Shown: piece after piece, positions 1 through 5,913 of the stretch
How the letters are laid out: each line of letters opens with the position of its first letter
How positions within the stretch are numbered: position 1 is the stretch's first letter
NCBI GenBank assembly: GCA_020722685.1
Contig: DYKH01000060.1
Location: 18,641 to 31,934 of the forward strand
Reading direction: 5' to 3'
Origin: Caldithrix sp.
GTDB taxonomy: Bacteria; KSB1; UBA2214; DYKH01
Length of the DNA stretch: 13,294 bases
Program-made: the position numbers and the translations under genes
The notes under the pieces: generated by a model
Seen by the model: only the letters and a program-made list of their open reading frames with translations
Databases searched by the model: none
Told to the model about the DNA's origin: nothing

Positions 1-128
1 GCAAGATGGCCGTCCATTCCGCCGGACCGTCTCATTGCACCGGAGACCTGGCCAGGAGTTTATTCAAACAGGAATACGGGCCCTTTTATGTTGATGTTGG
101 TGTGGGTAAAACAATTGACCTCGATTGA
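1..128 (+). CDS. C-terminal end of a metallo-beta-lactamase-fold hydrolase (5' truncated by window)
   Basis: Only the last 41 codons are present; the frame starts at base 3 and ends with TGA at 126-128. The visible peptide contains HSAGPSHCTGDLA followed by a YGPFYVDVGVGKTI-type ending. A HCTG segment, then a small residue-rich helix and a late glycine-rich beta strand, is typical of the C-terminus of MBL-fold proteins of the 7,8-dihydropterin-6-methyl-4-(beta-D-ribofuranosyl)-aminobenzene-5'-phosphate synthase-like group. There the His binds metal. Such MBL genes often sit beside NifX, ferredoxin and DUF5320 genes, which fits the downstream context. The substrate is unknown and the N-terminal HxHxDH motif lies outside the window. 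Confidence 0.6.
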   Translation, partial: KMAVHSAGPSHCTGDLARSLFKQEYGPFYVDVGVGKTIDLD

Positions 129-221
129 GCATCAGCAGAACAGGTGTATAAAACCGATGTGTCTCTATAGGAAATAGAAGGCTAATTTCGCCGTTCTTGC
201 TGTGCTCAGAAGGAGGGAAAC

Positions 222-434
222 ATGGCAATAAGAATAATTGATCGGGAGACGCAGCATGTCCGAGAGCTAAATAATCTCTTCGACTGTGTAGAAATTAAGG
301 ATGACGTCGTCATAGCAACAACCTATCTGGGTCAGGCAATGGTCTATCCTAGGCAAAACGTCGATATAGAGGTCGACCGTTACGAGCAAGTCATGGAAAA
401 GTCTGATGGAAGTATCTTTATTCGTAGGAGCTAA
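222..434 (+). CDS. Small hypothetical protein, 70 residues
   Basis: This 70-residue protein is not recognised. The start is well supported by AGGAGG at 211-216, five bases before the ATG. The sequence is polar and charged, with alternating hydrophobic residues (for example DDVVIATTYLGQAMVY) suggesting a small beta-rich cytoplasmic fold. It has no cysteines apart from one in FDCVE, no signal peptide and no membrane segment. It follows the MBL-fold gene by about 90 bases and precedes another small unknown protein, so it may belong to the same transcript. No function can be assigned. Confidence 0.6.
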   Translation: MAIRIIDRETQHVRELNNLFDCVEIKDDVVIATTYLGQAMVYPRQNVDIEVDRYEQVMEKSDGSIFIRRS

Positions 435-592
435 AGGGGCGAACAGATGAGGGTATCGTCATTTCCGATAGCGACCAAAGACTGAAGCTGCTGCTTTCTG
501 ACCGCTTTCTCCATCTTCTAGAGGGCCTTTTGCGAAAACAATCGCCCAATTCCGAAAAATGGGATTACCTTCTGGAAAGGAGGAACAAATGA
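428..592 (+). CDS. Possible small protein without a canonical start (open frame)
   Basis: After a TAG at 425-427 this frame stays open until TGA at 590-592. It reads like protein: DEGIVISDSDQRLKLLL, then a helical SDRFLHLLEGLL, and ending WDYLLERRNK. No in-frame ATG, GTG or TTG precedes the coding-looking part. An ATC or ATT around 452-460, shortly after GAGGG, would be the nearest rare start. An ATG at 447 is one frame off, so a one-base lesion is an alternative. Its stop overlaps the ATG of the next gene (ATGA, 589-592), a classic translational-coupling arrangement that favours a real or recently real gene. No family is recognised. It could be chance. Confidence 0.33.
   Translation, partial: ELKGRTDEGIVISDSDQRLKLLLSDRFLHLLEGLLRKQSPNSEKWDYLLERRNK
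576..583 (+). promoter_or_regulatory. Ribosome binding site deciding the start at 589
   Basis: AAAGGAGG lies five bases before the ATG at 589. The earlier in-frame ATG at 559 has no such site, so 589 is taken as the start. Confidence 0.7.
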
Positions 593-876
593 GCTATGAA
601 ATTCTATCCGTGACCTTTGAGGTAGATACTCCACCTTACGAAAATGGACTGTTTACTGTGCCCATGGAGGTTTGCAGCGCGCTCGATGTTAGGCCTGGCG
701 ACGATGTCTCCTTGACCATTGAGACTCCAAATGGAAAGCCTATCTACACTGGTGTAAAGGTTTTGGCGCAAAAGACGAAGATTCGAGGTGCAGATCTCAA
801 CGATTGCTTAAAAGGCGGAGAGCGGATAAAGGTCACAATGTCTCGCCTCTATTCCTGTGGCGAAACAATCCTGTAA
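589..876 (+). CDS. Small hypothetical protein, AbrB-like beta-rich fold possible
   Basis: This is a 95-residue protein beginning MSYEILSVTF; the ribosome binding site at 576-583 selects this start over the ATG at 559. The central part (about residues 20-50) reads FTVPMEVCSALDVRPGDDVSLTIE. That resembles the swapped-hairpin strand-turn-strand pattern of SpoVT/AbrB domains (VP..V...L.V.PGD.V.L.I), but the match is weak and covers only one repeat. A second PGD-like turn (KGGERIKVTM) occurs near the C-terminus. No signal peptide or membrane segment is seen. It may be coupled to the startless frame upstream. A DNA-binding or small structural role is possible; the function is unassigned. Confidence 0.6.
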   Translation: MSYEILSVTFEVDTPPYENGLFTVPMEVCSALDVRPGDDVSLTIETPNGKPIYTGVKVLAQKTKIRGADLNDCLKGGERIKVTMSRLYSCGETIL

Positions 877-1201
877 AATGAAATTGATACGAGTTTTTTG
901 CCTAATCTGAATGCGATGCTTTTAGAACGAGATAAAAACCTCATTCCGTTACTTTGTCTTAGTTATTATCTGGCCACGATTGCCTTTGCTCAGACGCGGC
1001 GCTTGCCGTCTACGATTGGGGATCGGTATTTCTGAGTAGTTTTGACGTGTGCCTTTCCCGGCTGTTCAGGATGCGATTTGGTGATGGCAATGTGCACTAA
1101 TGCAGGCTGACTCGGATGGACATAGAGGCAAACATGATGGCCATCGATGGGGAGAGGGCATAGGTGATGTTGGCTACGTTTCCCGAATTAGGAGACTTTT
1201 A
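877..1201. other. Intergenic stretch of about 325 bases with a possible decayed DUF5320-like leader
   Basis: No convincing gene is seen. The last third (from ATG 1100) is open in frame with the ferredoxin and reads MQADSDGHRGK, HDGHRWGEGIG, then DVGY. This glycine-rich spacing faintly resembles the MPxxDGTGPxGxGPMTGRGxG start of DUF5320 proteins and may be a frameshift-decayed copy. It may equally be chance. The remainder shows no clear promoter, hairpin or RNA gene. Confidence 0.3.
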
Positions 1202-1654
1202 ATGTATTCAATAATTGAAGAAAAATGCACCGGCTGCGGCAGGTGCTTTCAGGCATGTCCGCGCGCTGCCATCATTATGGTCAATAAGAAGGCCCAAATT
1301 GATCCGGACAAGTGCAATAATTGCGGGATGTGCATGGAGGCTTGCAAGGAGAACGCAATCGTAATGATGAATAAGGCTTTGCAAAAAAGCCAAGCGTACT
1401 TTCAGGAGGTCGCGAAAACAGCAGAACCAGAAGCGCCAAGCGTTCGACTTTCGACCAAATCCGGATTGCTGGTAGGCGCCCTTGGCCTGTTAATAGACGC
1501 CGGCAAGTATCTATTGGAAAGCTATGTTAGCAAACCCTCTCATTCGAGTCCACCGACGGCAAACCCTCCACGTATGCAAAACAGATCAATGGGCAAGAGG
1601 CAACGTCAGAGGACAAGGCGAGGCCGTCCAGGCTGTAGAGGCGGAAGATTCTAA
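1202..1654 (+). CDS. Ferredoxin-type 2x[4Fe-4S] protein with basic C-terminal tail
   Basis: This is a 150-residue protein. Start 1202 is chosen because AGGAGA lies just upstream and the first cluster motif follows at once, as in bacterial ferredoxins. Cluster motif one is CTGCGRCFQACP (Cys 9, 12, 15, 19) and motif two is CNNCGMCMEACK (Cys 38, 41, 44, 48). It therefore should carry two low-potential [4Fe-4S] clusters and transfer electrons in the cytoplasm. Past residue about 60 there is a linker, then a short hydrophobic helix (GLLVGALGLLIDAGKYLLE, about residues 87-106). An unusual Arg/Gly-rich tail (RQRQRTRRGRPGCRGGRF) closes the protein. It lies 44 bases before a NifX-family gene, so it probably supplies electrons to, or is assembled with, a metallocluster-handling protein. 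The tail is unlike that of simple ferredoxins and could bind nucleic acid or a partner. Confidence 0.85.
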   Translation: MYSIIEEKCTGCGRCFQACPRAAIIMVNKKAQIDPDKCNNCGMCMEACKENAIVMMNKALQKSQAYFQEVAKTAEPEAPSVRLSTKSGLLVGALGLLIDAGKYLLESYVSKPSHSSPPTANPPRMQNRSMGKRQRQRTRRGRPGCRGGRF

Positions 1655-1698
1655 TATCCGGACAGATAGACATTAAACCAAAAAGGAGAACTGGACAG

Positions 1699-2031
1699 AT
1701 GAAAATAGCTGTAACTGCCACCGGTGGTTCCTTGACAGCTCAAGTGGATCCGCGATTCGGTCGTTGTGCCTATTTCATAATTGTTGATTCAGAGACAATG
1801 AAATTTACTGCCTTTTCCAATCCTGCAACTCAAGCGGCAGGTGGGGCCGGACCGGCTGCCACGCGTGAGATCAATAAGCATGACGCCAGAGTTTTGCTCA
1901 CGGGCGAGGTGGGCGTCAACGCCCAAAGAGCGCTTGACGCGGCCGGCATTAAGGTAGTCACTGGTGTCACAGGAACTGTAAGAGAGGCTGTACAACATTT
2001 TTTGGCTTCTCAAGCAAGTGGGAGTAATTGA
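1699..2031 (+). CDS. NifX/NifB-C-terminal family protein (dinitrogenase iron-molybdenum cofactor family)
   Basis: This 110-residue protein is close to the usual length of stand-alone members. It begins MKIAVTATGGSLTAQVDPRFGRCAYFIIVD, the family's beta strand, D-x-RFGR turn and second strand. Then come a SNPATQAAGGAG segment and LLTGEVGVNAQRALDAAGIKVV, the RNase H-like core of the family. Known relatives bind FeMo-cofactor precursors (NifX, NafY, NifB C-domain) or have unknown metal-related roles in non-diazotrophs (MTH1175 type). No nitrogenase structural genes are visible, so a general metallocluster or redox role is likelier than nitrogen fixation. AAGGAG at 1683-1688 precedes the ATG. It forms a likely operon with the ferredoxin upstream and the FmdB gene 31 bases downstream. 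Confidence 0.9.
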   Translation: MKIAVTATGGSLTAQVDPRFGRCAYFIIVDSETMKFTAFSNPATQAAGGAGPAATREINKHDARVLLTGEVGVNAQRALDAAGIKVVTGVTGTVREAVQHFLASQASGSN

Positions 2032-2062
2032 TCAATAGATTATGCGATAAGAAGAGGTCGAG

Positions 2063-2251
2063 ATGCCGACATACGAATATCTTTGTGAATCCTGTGGCCA
2101 TCGATTTGAGAAGTTCCAAAGAATGGAAGACGCAGCCGTTCGAGTATGTCCGAAATGCGGTGGTACAGTGAAAAAGCTCATCAGTGCTGGAATAGGCGTG
2201 ATATTCAATGGCAGCGGCTTTTACGAAACGGATTACAAAAAAAGCGCTTGA
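2063..2251 (+). CDS. FmdB-family zinc ribbon protein
   Basis: This 62-residue protein starts MPTYEYLCESCGHRFEKFQ, the hallmark of the FmdB putative regulatory zinc ribbon family. Metal ligands are Cys 8 and 11 and Cys 29 and 32 (CPKCGG). A GIGVIFNGSGFYETDY segment follows, as in longer family members. Relatives were first seen beside formamidase and formylmethanofuran dehydrogenase genes; their role is still poorly defined. Here it lies in the NifX-ferredoxin operon. Oddity: straight after the TGA stop the same frame stays open for 24 more codons and is Cys-rich (TCCGRTERCNKPPCAANGEC). Cys-rich tails occur in some relatives, so the stop may have truncated a longer ancestor or could be read through. 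Confidence 0.85.
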   Translation: MPTYEYLCESCGHRFEKFQRMEDAAVRVCPKCGGTVKKLISAGIGVIFNGSGFYETDYKKSA

Positions 2252-2326
2252 GTTCCCACTTGTTGTGGACGGACCGAGCGCTGTAATAAACCGCCCTGTG
2301 CAGCCAATGGTGAATGCAGGAGATAG
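2252..2326 (+). other. Cys-rich in-frame extension after the FmdB stop
   Basis: The frame of the FmdB gene continues for 24 sense codons past its TGA (2249-2251) to a TAG at 2324-2326. It encodes five cysteines in a short, Pro-rich peptide. This looks like a former C-terminal tail cut off by a nonsense change, but there is no proof that it is translated. Confidence 0.3.
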
Positions 2327-2448
2327 CAAATATCGCCCTTGTAGTCGAAGAGGGGAACACGAAAAAGGGTAGACGAGCATTCCATCCCGTAGGTGGCCCA
2401 TTCGATAGGGAATGACTTGTGCAATCATCAAAATAGGAAAAAGTTACC

Positions 2449-2907
2449 ATGCCAAACTTTGACGGAACAGGACCACATGGAGAAGGACCCATGACCGGAA
2501 GATGTCAGGGCCTGTGCATCATGAGGAAACTGGTCGTTGGCGACAAAACTTTGATTAATGGTTTTATCGGAGAGTCAGGTAAATGGGTCGAGTTATCATT
2601 TAATGACAAGGTCGGAACAGGGGACCTTATGTCTGGCAGGGACGGTAGAGAGCCGTTAAGATTCAGAACGATGATTGGTGGAGCGGCCGGGTATTGCATC
2701 AGCCATGCTATACGAAGTTATAAGATGCCGATACCCGTATTCGGGAATCTCAATGCTTTTTATGGCAGGTTCCTATTCACGCTCCCTCTTCATCAAACCT
2801 TTGTTCCTTATCCGTGTGTGCGACCTATATATTTCGGAGACAGAGGACGCGGACATGGCTGTTGTAATGGCGGAAGTCGATTTTTGCTTGATTGTTACGG
2901 GTGGTAA
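2449..2907 (+). pseudogene. DUF5320-like N-terminus followed by atypical sequence (probably degraded)
   Basis: The first 23 codons read MPNFDGTGPHGEGPMTGRCQ and then GLC, matching the signature start of small DUF5320 proteins, which are common beside NifX, MBL and MinD-type genes. AGGAAAAA precedes the ATG. After this the frame loses the Gly/Arg-rich character of the family. It becomes a mixture with no recognisable domain, although GDRGRGHGCCNGG near the end recalls the family's Gly-rich tail. Another frame (about 2850-2912) gives DMAVVMAEVDFCLIVTGG, slightly like the 'ADFCLLVTEP' strand of the MinD-type ATPases that normally accompany this family. The simplest reading is a DUF5320 gene eroded or recombined with remnants of neighbours. 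A genuine divergent 152-residue protein is possible. Confidence 0.45.
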
Positions 2908-3065
2908 GTCACACAGTCGAACGGCACAACTCCGAATTATGTATAGTGCGTATTAGGCCAGATGGAACTGCAACCAGCCCTGCCGGAGCAGGCGTGCTGA
3001 CCTACCATGCGGCTGTTCGGTGCTTGGGAAAGGCTATCACGATTCCATGAAGGCAGTTTCCGGGC

Positions 3066-3101
3066 GTCACCGCGCCAGTTGGGGGCGTCGTGACTGGTTT
3101 T
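3066..3101 (+). terminator. Hairpin followed by short T run, weak terminator candidate
   Basis: GTCAC (3066-3070) pairs with GTGAC (3090-3094). Inner CGC (3071-3073) pairs with GCG (3085-3087) and adjacent CC with GG, leaving a TC bulge. It is followed by TGGTTTT. The stem is interrupted and the T run is short, so this is tentative. It could end transcription coming from the NifX-FmdB genes. Confidence 0.25.
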
Positions 3102-3127
3102 AAGCAAGCGATGTATTGCTTTGCTGA

Positions 3128-3298
3128 ATGGCAACTTCATGCATCCGTATTATGACAGAACCCTGTCTTTTTCGTGCGGCTTGGGAACAAAGAGTACGAA
3201 ATTTGCGAGCCGAAGGCGATCCTATTCGGAATGTTTTGGAAGAAATTCTATTGCGGATCCTCAAGCTTGAATCCCAGAAAAACCAGAGAGCATTTTAG
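3128..3298 (+). CDS. Possible small helical protein or fragment (56 or 48 residues)
   Basis: An open frame begins right after a TGA at 3125-3127. It has possible ATG starts at 3128 and 3152 and ends in TAG at 3296-3298. From residue 9 it reads MTEPCLFRAAWEQRV, then NLRAEGDPIRNVLEE and ILLRILKLESQK, an amphipathic helical pattern. It looks more like protein than the competing frames. No clear ribosome binding site precedes either ATG, and no family is recognised. It may be the C-terminal remnant of a lost gene. Confidence 0.3.
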   Translation: MATSCIRIMTEPCLFRAAWEQRVRNLRAEGDPIRNVLEEILLRILKLESQKNQRAF

Positions 3299-3413
3299 CG
3301 AGGGAGAGATGACTATCCGCCTCCGCAGGATGCTGAGAAAGGCTTGTAGCCCGCGGCCTCCTCAGTATTGCCGAATATGGAAGGATTCCTGAAACGTAAG
3401 AAGGAAAAGTCTT

Positions 3414-3902
3414 GTGAAGGAGCTGAAGACCAGTCCCAAAACCGATCTGTTACTATCGGAAATTCTCACGTACCCAAACCCGATTTTGCTGGTGAAAGCA
3501 GAACCCGTTCGGAGCATGAATGAAGAAATTCAAAATCATCTCAACCGTATGGCTCGCATCATGTATCAGTATTCTGGGCTTGGCCTCGCGGCGCCGCAAA
3601 TTGGCCTGCCTTTGCGCCTTATTGTGGCCAGGAGTGGCGATCGGATTTACAAACTGGTTAATCCAAAGATTTCCTGGGATTTTGAACGGGTCTCCGATTT
3701 TGAAGGCTGTCTCAGTTTACCGGGTGAGGTCTGGCAAGTCGAAAGGGCGCGGGAGGTCATCGTCGAAGGCTTCGATTCCACAGGTAAGGAGCAATCTATT
3801 CTCGCCAATGGTCTGCTCGCACGAATTTTTCAGCATGAAATCGATCATTTGGATGGAATTCTGATCAACTCCATCGGAACACAGGTTGAACAATGCGAAT
3901 AG
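3414..3902 (+). CDS. def: Peptide deformylase
   Basis: This 162-residue protein removes the formyl group from the N-terminal methionine of nascent bacterial proteins. All three signature motifs are present: GLGLAAPQ (residues 55-62), EGCLS (97-101) and QHEIDH (140-145). Cys99, His141 and His145 are the metal ligands and Glu142 is the catalytic acid, so it should be active. The start is GTG at 3414 with AAGAAGGAAAAG just upstream; no in-frame ATG lies before the conserved N-terminal TYPNPIL segment. It ends 10 bases before the pyruvoyl arginine decarboxylase gene, so the two are co-transcribed. It does not sit next to fmt in this window, so it may be an extra, accessory deformylase rather than the housekeeping copy. 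Confidence 0.93.
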   Translation: MKELKTSPKTDLLLSEILTYPNPILLVKAEPVRSMNEEIQNHLNRMARIMYQYSGLGLAAPQIGLPLRLIVARSGDRIYKLVNPKISWDFERVSDFEGCLSLPGEVWQVERAREVIVEGFDSTGKEQSILANGLLARIFQHEIDHLDGILINSIGTQVEQCE

Positions 3903-3905
3903 GAA
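3901..3905 (+). promoter_or_regulatory. Ribosome binding site favouring a TTG start at 3913
   Basis: AGGAA, overlapping the def stop codon, lies seven bases before the TTG at 3913. The ATG at 3925 has no purine-rich site at proper distance, though it remains an alternative. Confidence 0.4.
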
Positions 3906-3912
3906 TTTCAAG

Positions 3913-4464
3913 TTGAATGCTTTAATGGCCCCCAAGATGTTTTTCACCAAGGGCGTAGGCTATCATCGAAACAAGCTGCAAAGCTTTGAGCTGGCGTTGC
4001 GCAGTGCCGGTATTGAAAAATGCAATCTGGTTGCGGTCTCAAGCATTTTCCCGCCTCGGTGTGAAATCGTGTCCAGAGAAGCTGGTAGTGTAGAATTAAG
4101 AGCCGGACAAATCACGTTCGTTATCATTGCAAGGGAATCTACCAACGAACCACACCGGCTACTCTCCGCTGCTATCGGTTTGGCGACGCCTAAGGACAAA
4201 GATCAATATGGATACATCAGTGAACATCATGCATTCGGCGAAACGCAGAAAAAGTCTGCGGATTTTGCAGAAGATCTCGCTGCGACCATGTTGGCTTCAA
4301 CGTTAGGAATCGAGCTTGACCCGGATGTTGCCTGGGACGAGCGCAAAAAAGTCTATAAAGTCGGTCAGCGCCAGTTTATCAGTAGAAGCATCGCCCAATC
4401 GGCCCGCGGGCACAAAGATGGATTGTGGACGACGGTGATTGGCTGCGCCGTTATGCTGTTTTAA
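3913..4464 (+). CDS. pdaD: Pyruvoyl-dependent arginine decarboxylase
   Basis: It converts arginine to agmatine, the first step of one route to polyamines. About 183 residues are encoded, near the family length (about 160-195). Recognisable segments are PKMFFTKGVGYHRNKLQSFE at the N-terminus, NLVAVSSIFPP, ITFVIIARESTNEPHRLLSA in the middle, and GHKDGLWTTVIGCAVMLF at the end. The VSSI motif (Ser43-Ser44 from the TTG start) is the self-cleavage site. By family knowledge the proenzyme is cut between the two serines, and the second becomes the pyruvoyl cofactor. Starts are uncertain: TTG 3913 has AGGAA upstream, ATG 3925 gives the shorter MAPKMFF N-terminus, and a TTG at 3886 would overlap def. 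Coupling with def and an FmdB gene is unusual; no agmatinase or spermidine synthase is in view. Confidence 0.92.
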   Translation: MNALMAPKMFFTKGVGYHRNKLQSFELALRSAGIEKCNLVAVSSIFPPRCEIVSREAGSVELRAGQITFVIIARESTNEPHRLLSAAIGLATPKDKDQYGYISEHHAFGETQKKSADFAEDLAATMLASTLGIELDPDVAWDERKKVYKVGQRQFISRSIAQSARGHKDGLWTTVIGCAVMLF

Positions 4465-4505
4465 GCAAAGAAATAGAAAATGACTATGAAGGAGATTGGT
4501 GTAAC

Positions 4506-4706
4506 ATGCCAATCTACGAATACAAATGTTCAAAGTGTGGCCATGTCTCTGAGGCTTTTCAGCGCATCGGTGCAGATGGCTCCGAGTTGAATTGCCCAAT
4601 TTGCAATACACCAAAGCCGGAAAAAATATTCTCTGCTTTTGCCTCTAGTGGCGGTGAGTCTAGTTTCCGCAGCTCTGCAAGCTGTGGAGCTGGTGGATTT
4701 ACGTGA
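4506..4706 (+). CDS. FmdB-family zinc ribbon protein, second copy
   Basis: This 66-residue protein begins MPIYEYKCSKCGHVSEAFQR, the same family as the protein at 2063-2251. Zinc ligands are Cys 8, 11, 30 and 33 (CPIC). A Ser/Gly-rich end (FASSGGESSFRSSASCGAGGF) replaces the longer tail. Start 4506 is chosen because the MPxYEY start is invariant in the family and GAAGGAGA lies upstream; the longer frame from 4425 overlaps the preceding gene. It is the last gene of the def-arginine decarboxylase unit and is followed by a terminator-like hairpin. The two FmdB copies differ clearly in sequence beyond the ribbon. Confidence 0.87.
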   Translation: MPIYEYKCSKCGHVSEAFQRIGADGSELNCPICNTPKPEKIFSAFASSGGESSFRSSASCGAGGFT

Positions 4707-4713
4707 GCGTCCT

Positions 4714-4742
4714 AATTCGGACTGGATGTCCGAACTATTTTA
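4714..4742 (+). terminator. Terminator-like hairpin after the second FmdB gene
   Basis: TTCGGAC (4716-4722) pairs perfectly with GTCCGAA (4728-4734) across a five-base loop, and CTATTTTAA follows. The stem is 7 bp and the T run imperfect, giving a plausible but weak intrinsic terminator. It sits exactly where base composition shifts to A+T-rich, so it marks the end of the first gene block. Confidence 0.55.
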
Positions 4743-4879
4743 ACCATACAACGTCATTTGGGATGTTCTCCACTATATGTCGTTTTGTTTCCTACTAGAC
4801 AAGAACAATAAATTGGGTTGATAAAACTAAGTGTCGTTGTAGGGTTAACTTTTATTCTGTATCTTTATCAAAAAAAATT

Positions 4880-5470
4880 ATGAATACTGACCTCAAAAAA
4901 TGGTTAGCGGGGGAAGGACAAATATTCTTAAAGGAAATTGGTGTCAAAAAGGGTCAGGCTGTATTAGATTTTGGTTGCGGTTCAGGACACTATACAATCC
5001 CAGCAGCAAAAGTAGTGGGAGACGAGGGCAAAGTATATGCTCTTGAGAAAGATAATGGAACTTTGGGTACAGTAGCCCAAACTGCTAAATTAGAGGGATT
5101 GAAAAACATAATTTTCCTAAAAACATTAAGGGAGTTGAAAGCCGCTCTCGAAAACGAGTTAGTAGATGCAATTTTATTTTATGATGTTTTACATTATATG
5201 AATGCTAATGAGAGGCGAGAGATATATAAAGAGGTCTATACGATTTTAAAAAATGATGGATTCCTTTCTGTTTATCCAAAGCATTATAAAGCAGATGAAC
5301 CCTTAGACAATTTTGCAGACATGAAATTAGAGGATATAATAAAAGAAATAGAAAGTGCAGGTTTCAAGCTTAAGAGTAAATCTTTTAAAAAACTCATTCA
5401 TGATGATAATTATGATAAAGGAGTTATTTTGAATTTTACCCGATTAAAACAAGGGATAAAAAAAGTCTGA
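4880..5470 (+). CDS. Class I SAM-dependent methyltransferase
   Basis: This 196-residue protein has the Rossmann-type methyltransferase core. Motif I, VLDFGCGSGHYTIPAA (residues 28-43), binds S-adenosylmethionine. KVYALEKD supplies the acidic residue after strand 2. VDAILFYDVLHYM matches motif IV, and LKNDGFLSVYPKHY matches motif VI. No substrate-specific domain is present, so the substrate is unknown; the nearest general likeness is UbiE/Methyltransf_11-type small-molecule methyltransferases. The gene is strikingly A+T-rich compared with the block before 4706, and its ATG lacks an obvious ribosome binding site. It lies 30 bases upstream of a NifX-family gene. The pairing is repeated as a single fused protein at 7627-8637, which strongly suggests the two act together. 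Confidence 0.88.
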   Translation: MNTDLKKWLAGEGQIFLKEIGVKKGQAVLDFGCGSGHYTIPAAKVVGDEGKVYALEKDNGTLGTVAQTAKLEGLKNIIFLKTLRELKAALENELVDAILFYDVLHYMNANERREIYKEVYTILKNDGFLSVYPKHYKADEPLDNFADMKLEDIIKEIESAGFKLKSKSFKKLIHDDNYDKGVILNFTRLKQGIKKV

Positions 5471-5500
5471 ATATTTAATGGAGAAAAGAAAGGATCACTT

Positions 5501-5893
5501 ATGGCACTTCTCGTTGCGTTTAGCACCGACGATGGCGAAAGTTTTAACAACGGCCATTTTGGTATGGCAAAATATTATTATATTTATAATTTTGGCGGTG
5601 AAAAACAAGAATTTGTAGAACAAAGAAAAAACGTTGATTTTAAGGGGGACGAATCAATGAAGCACGGTGATCCCGAAAAAGCTAAATCCACTTCTTCCGT
5701 TTTGAAAGGTGTTGATGTTCTGGTGGGTAAAAGATTTGGGCCTAATCTCCCTAGAATTTCAAAGAAATTTGTCTGTGTAGTAGTCAGAAGAAATACTATT
5801 GATGATGCGATCAAATTAATAAGCCGAAACTTGGATAAGATAGTTCAAGAGAAAAATAAAACTAATAACAGAAAACATATTGTATTAAGCTAA
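5501..5893 (+). CDS. NifX-family (dinitrogenase iron-molybdenum cofactor) protein
   Basis: This 130-residue protein starts ALLVAFSTDDGESFNNGHFGMAKYYYIY, matching the divergent NifX-like subgroup with an S-T-D-D-G strand-turn and an HFG motif. A central HGDPEKAKSTSSVLKGVDVLVGKRFGPN and a final KKFVCVVVRR, TIDDAIKLI segment complete the RNase H-like fold. AAAGAAAGGA precedes the ATG. By family analogy it may bind a metal-sulfur cluster or precursor. The His in HFG and the His in KHGD are the only visible candidate ligands besides one Cys. It sits directly after the methyltransferase and 20 bases before DUF1684, inside a tight + strand operon. Its role outside nitrogen fixation is unknown. Confidence 0.85.
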   Translation: MALLVAFSTDDGESFNNGHFGMAKYYYIYNFGGEKQEFVEQRKNVDFKGDESMKHGDPEKAKSTSSVLKGVDVLVGKRFGPNLPRISKKFVCVVVRRNTIDDAIKLISRNLDKIVQEKNKTNNRKHIVLS

Positions 5894-5913
5894 TTGATAT
5901 TAGGGAGAGCAAG

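Larger units (their letters stand above)
2908..3413. other. Largely gene-free stretch between the DUF5320-like remnant and def
   Basis: Overlapping frames here are short, Cys/Arg/Ser-rich and protein-unlike. The only items worth separate mention are a hairpin at 3066-3094 and a small open frame at 3128-3298. The region looks like eroded coding DNA rather than a regulatory block. No tRNA or insertion-sequence ends are seen. Confidence 0.4.

Noticed and set aside
2023..2036. FNR-type operator around the TTGATCAA palindrome
   Set aside because: The FNR site needs TTGAT and ATCAA separated by four bases; here they overlap. The position at a gene end also argues against it.
1967..2492. Minus-strand frames across 1967-2492
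   Set aside because: They are shadows of the NifX and FmdB genes, with no family resemblance or ribosome binding site.
3174..3392. 72-residue frame as a gene
   Set aside because: It is Cys/Arg/Ser-rich and protein-unlike, has no ribosome binding site, and overlaps the more protein-like frame at 3128-3298 and the def leader.
4818..4865. Sigma-70 promoter before the methyltransferase at 4880
   Set aside because: TTGATA (4818) has no -10 box at 16-18 bases, and TTGTAG/TATCTT (4837/4860) matches consensus poorly. In A+T-rich DNA this is expected by chance.
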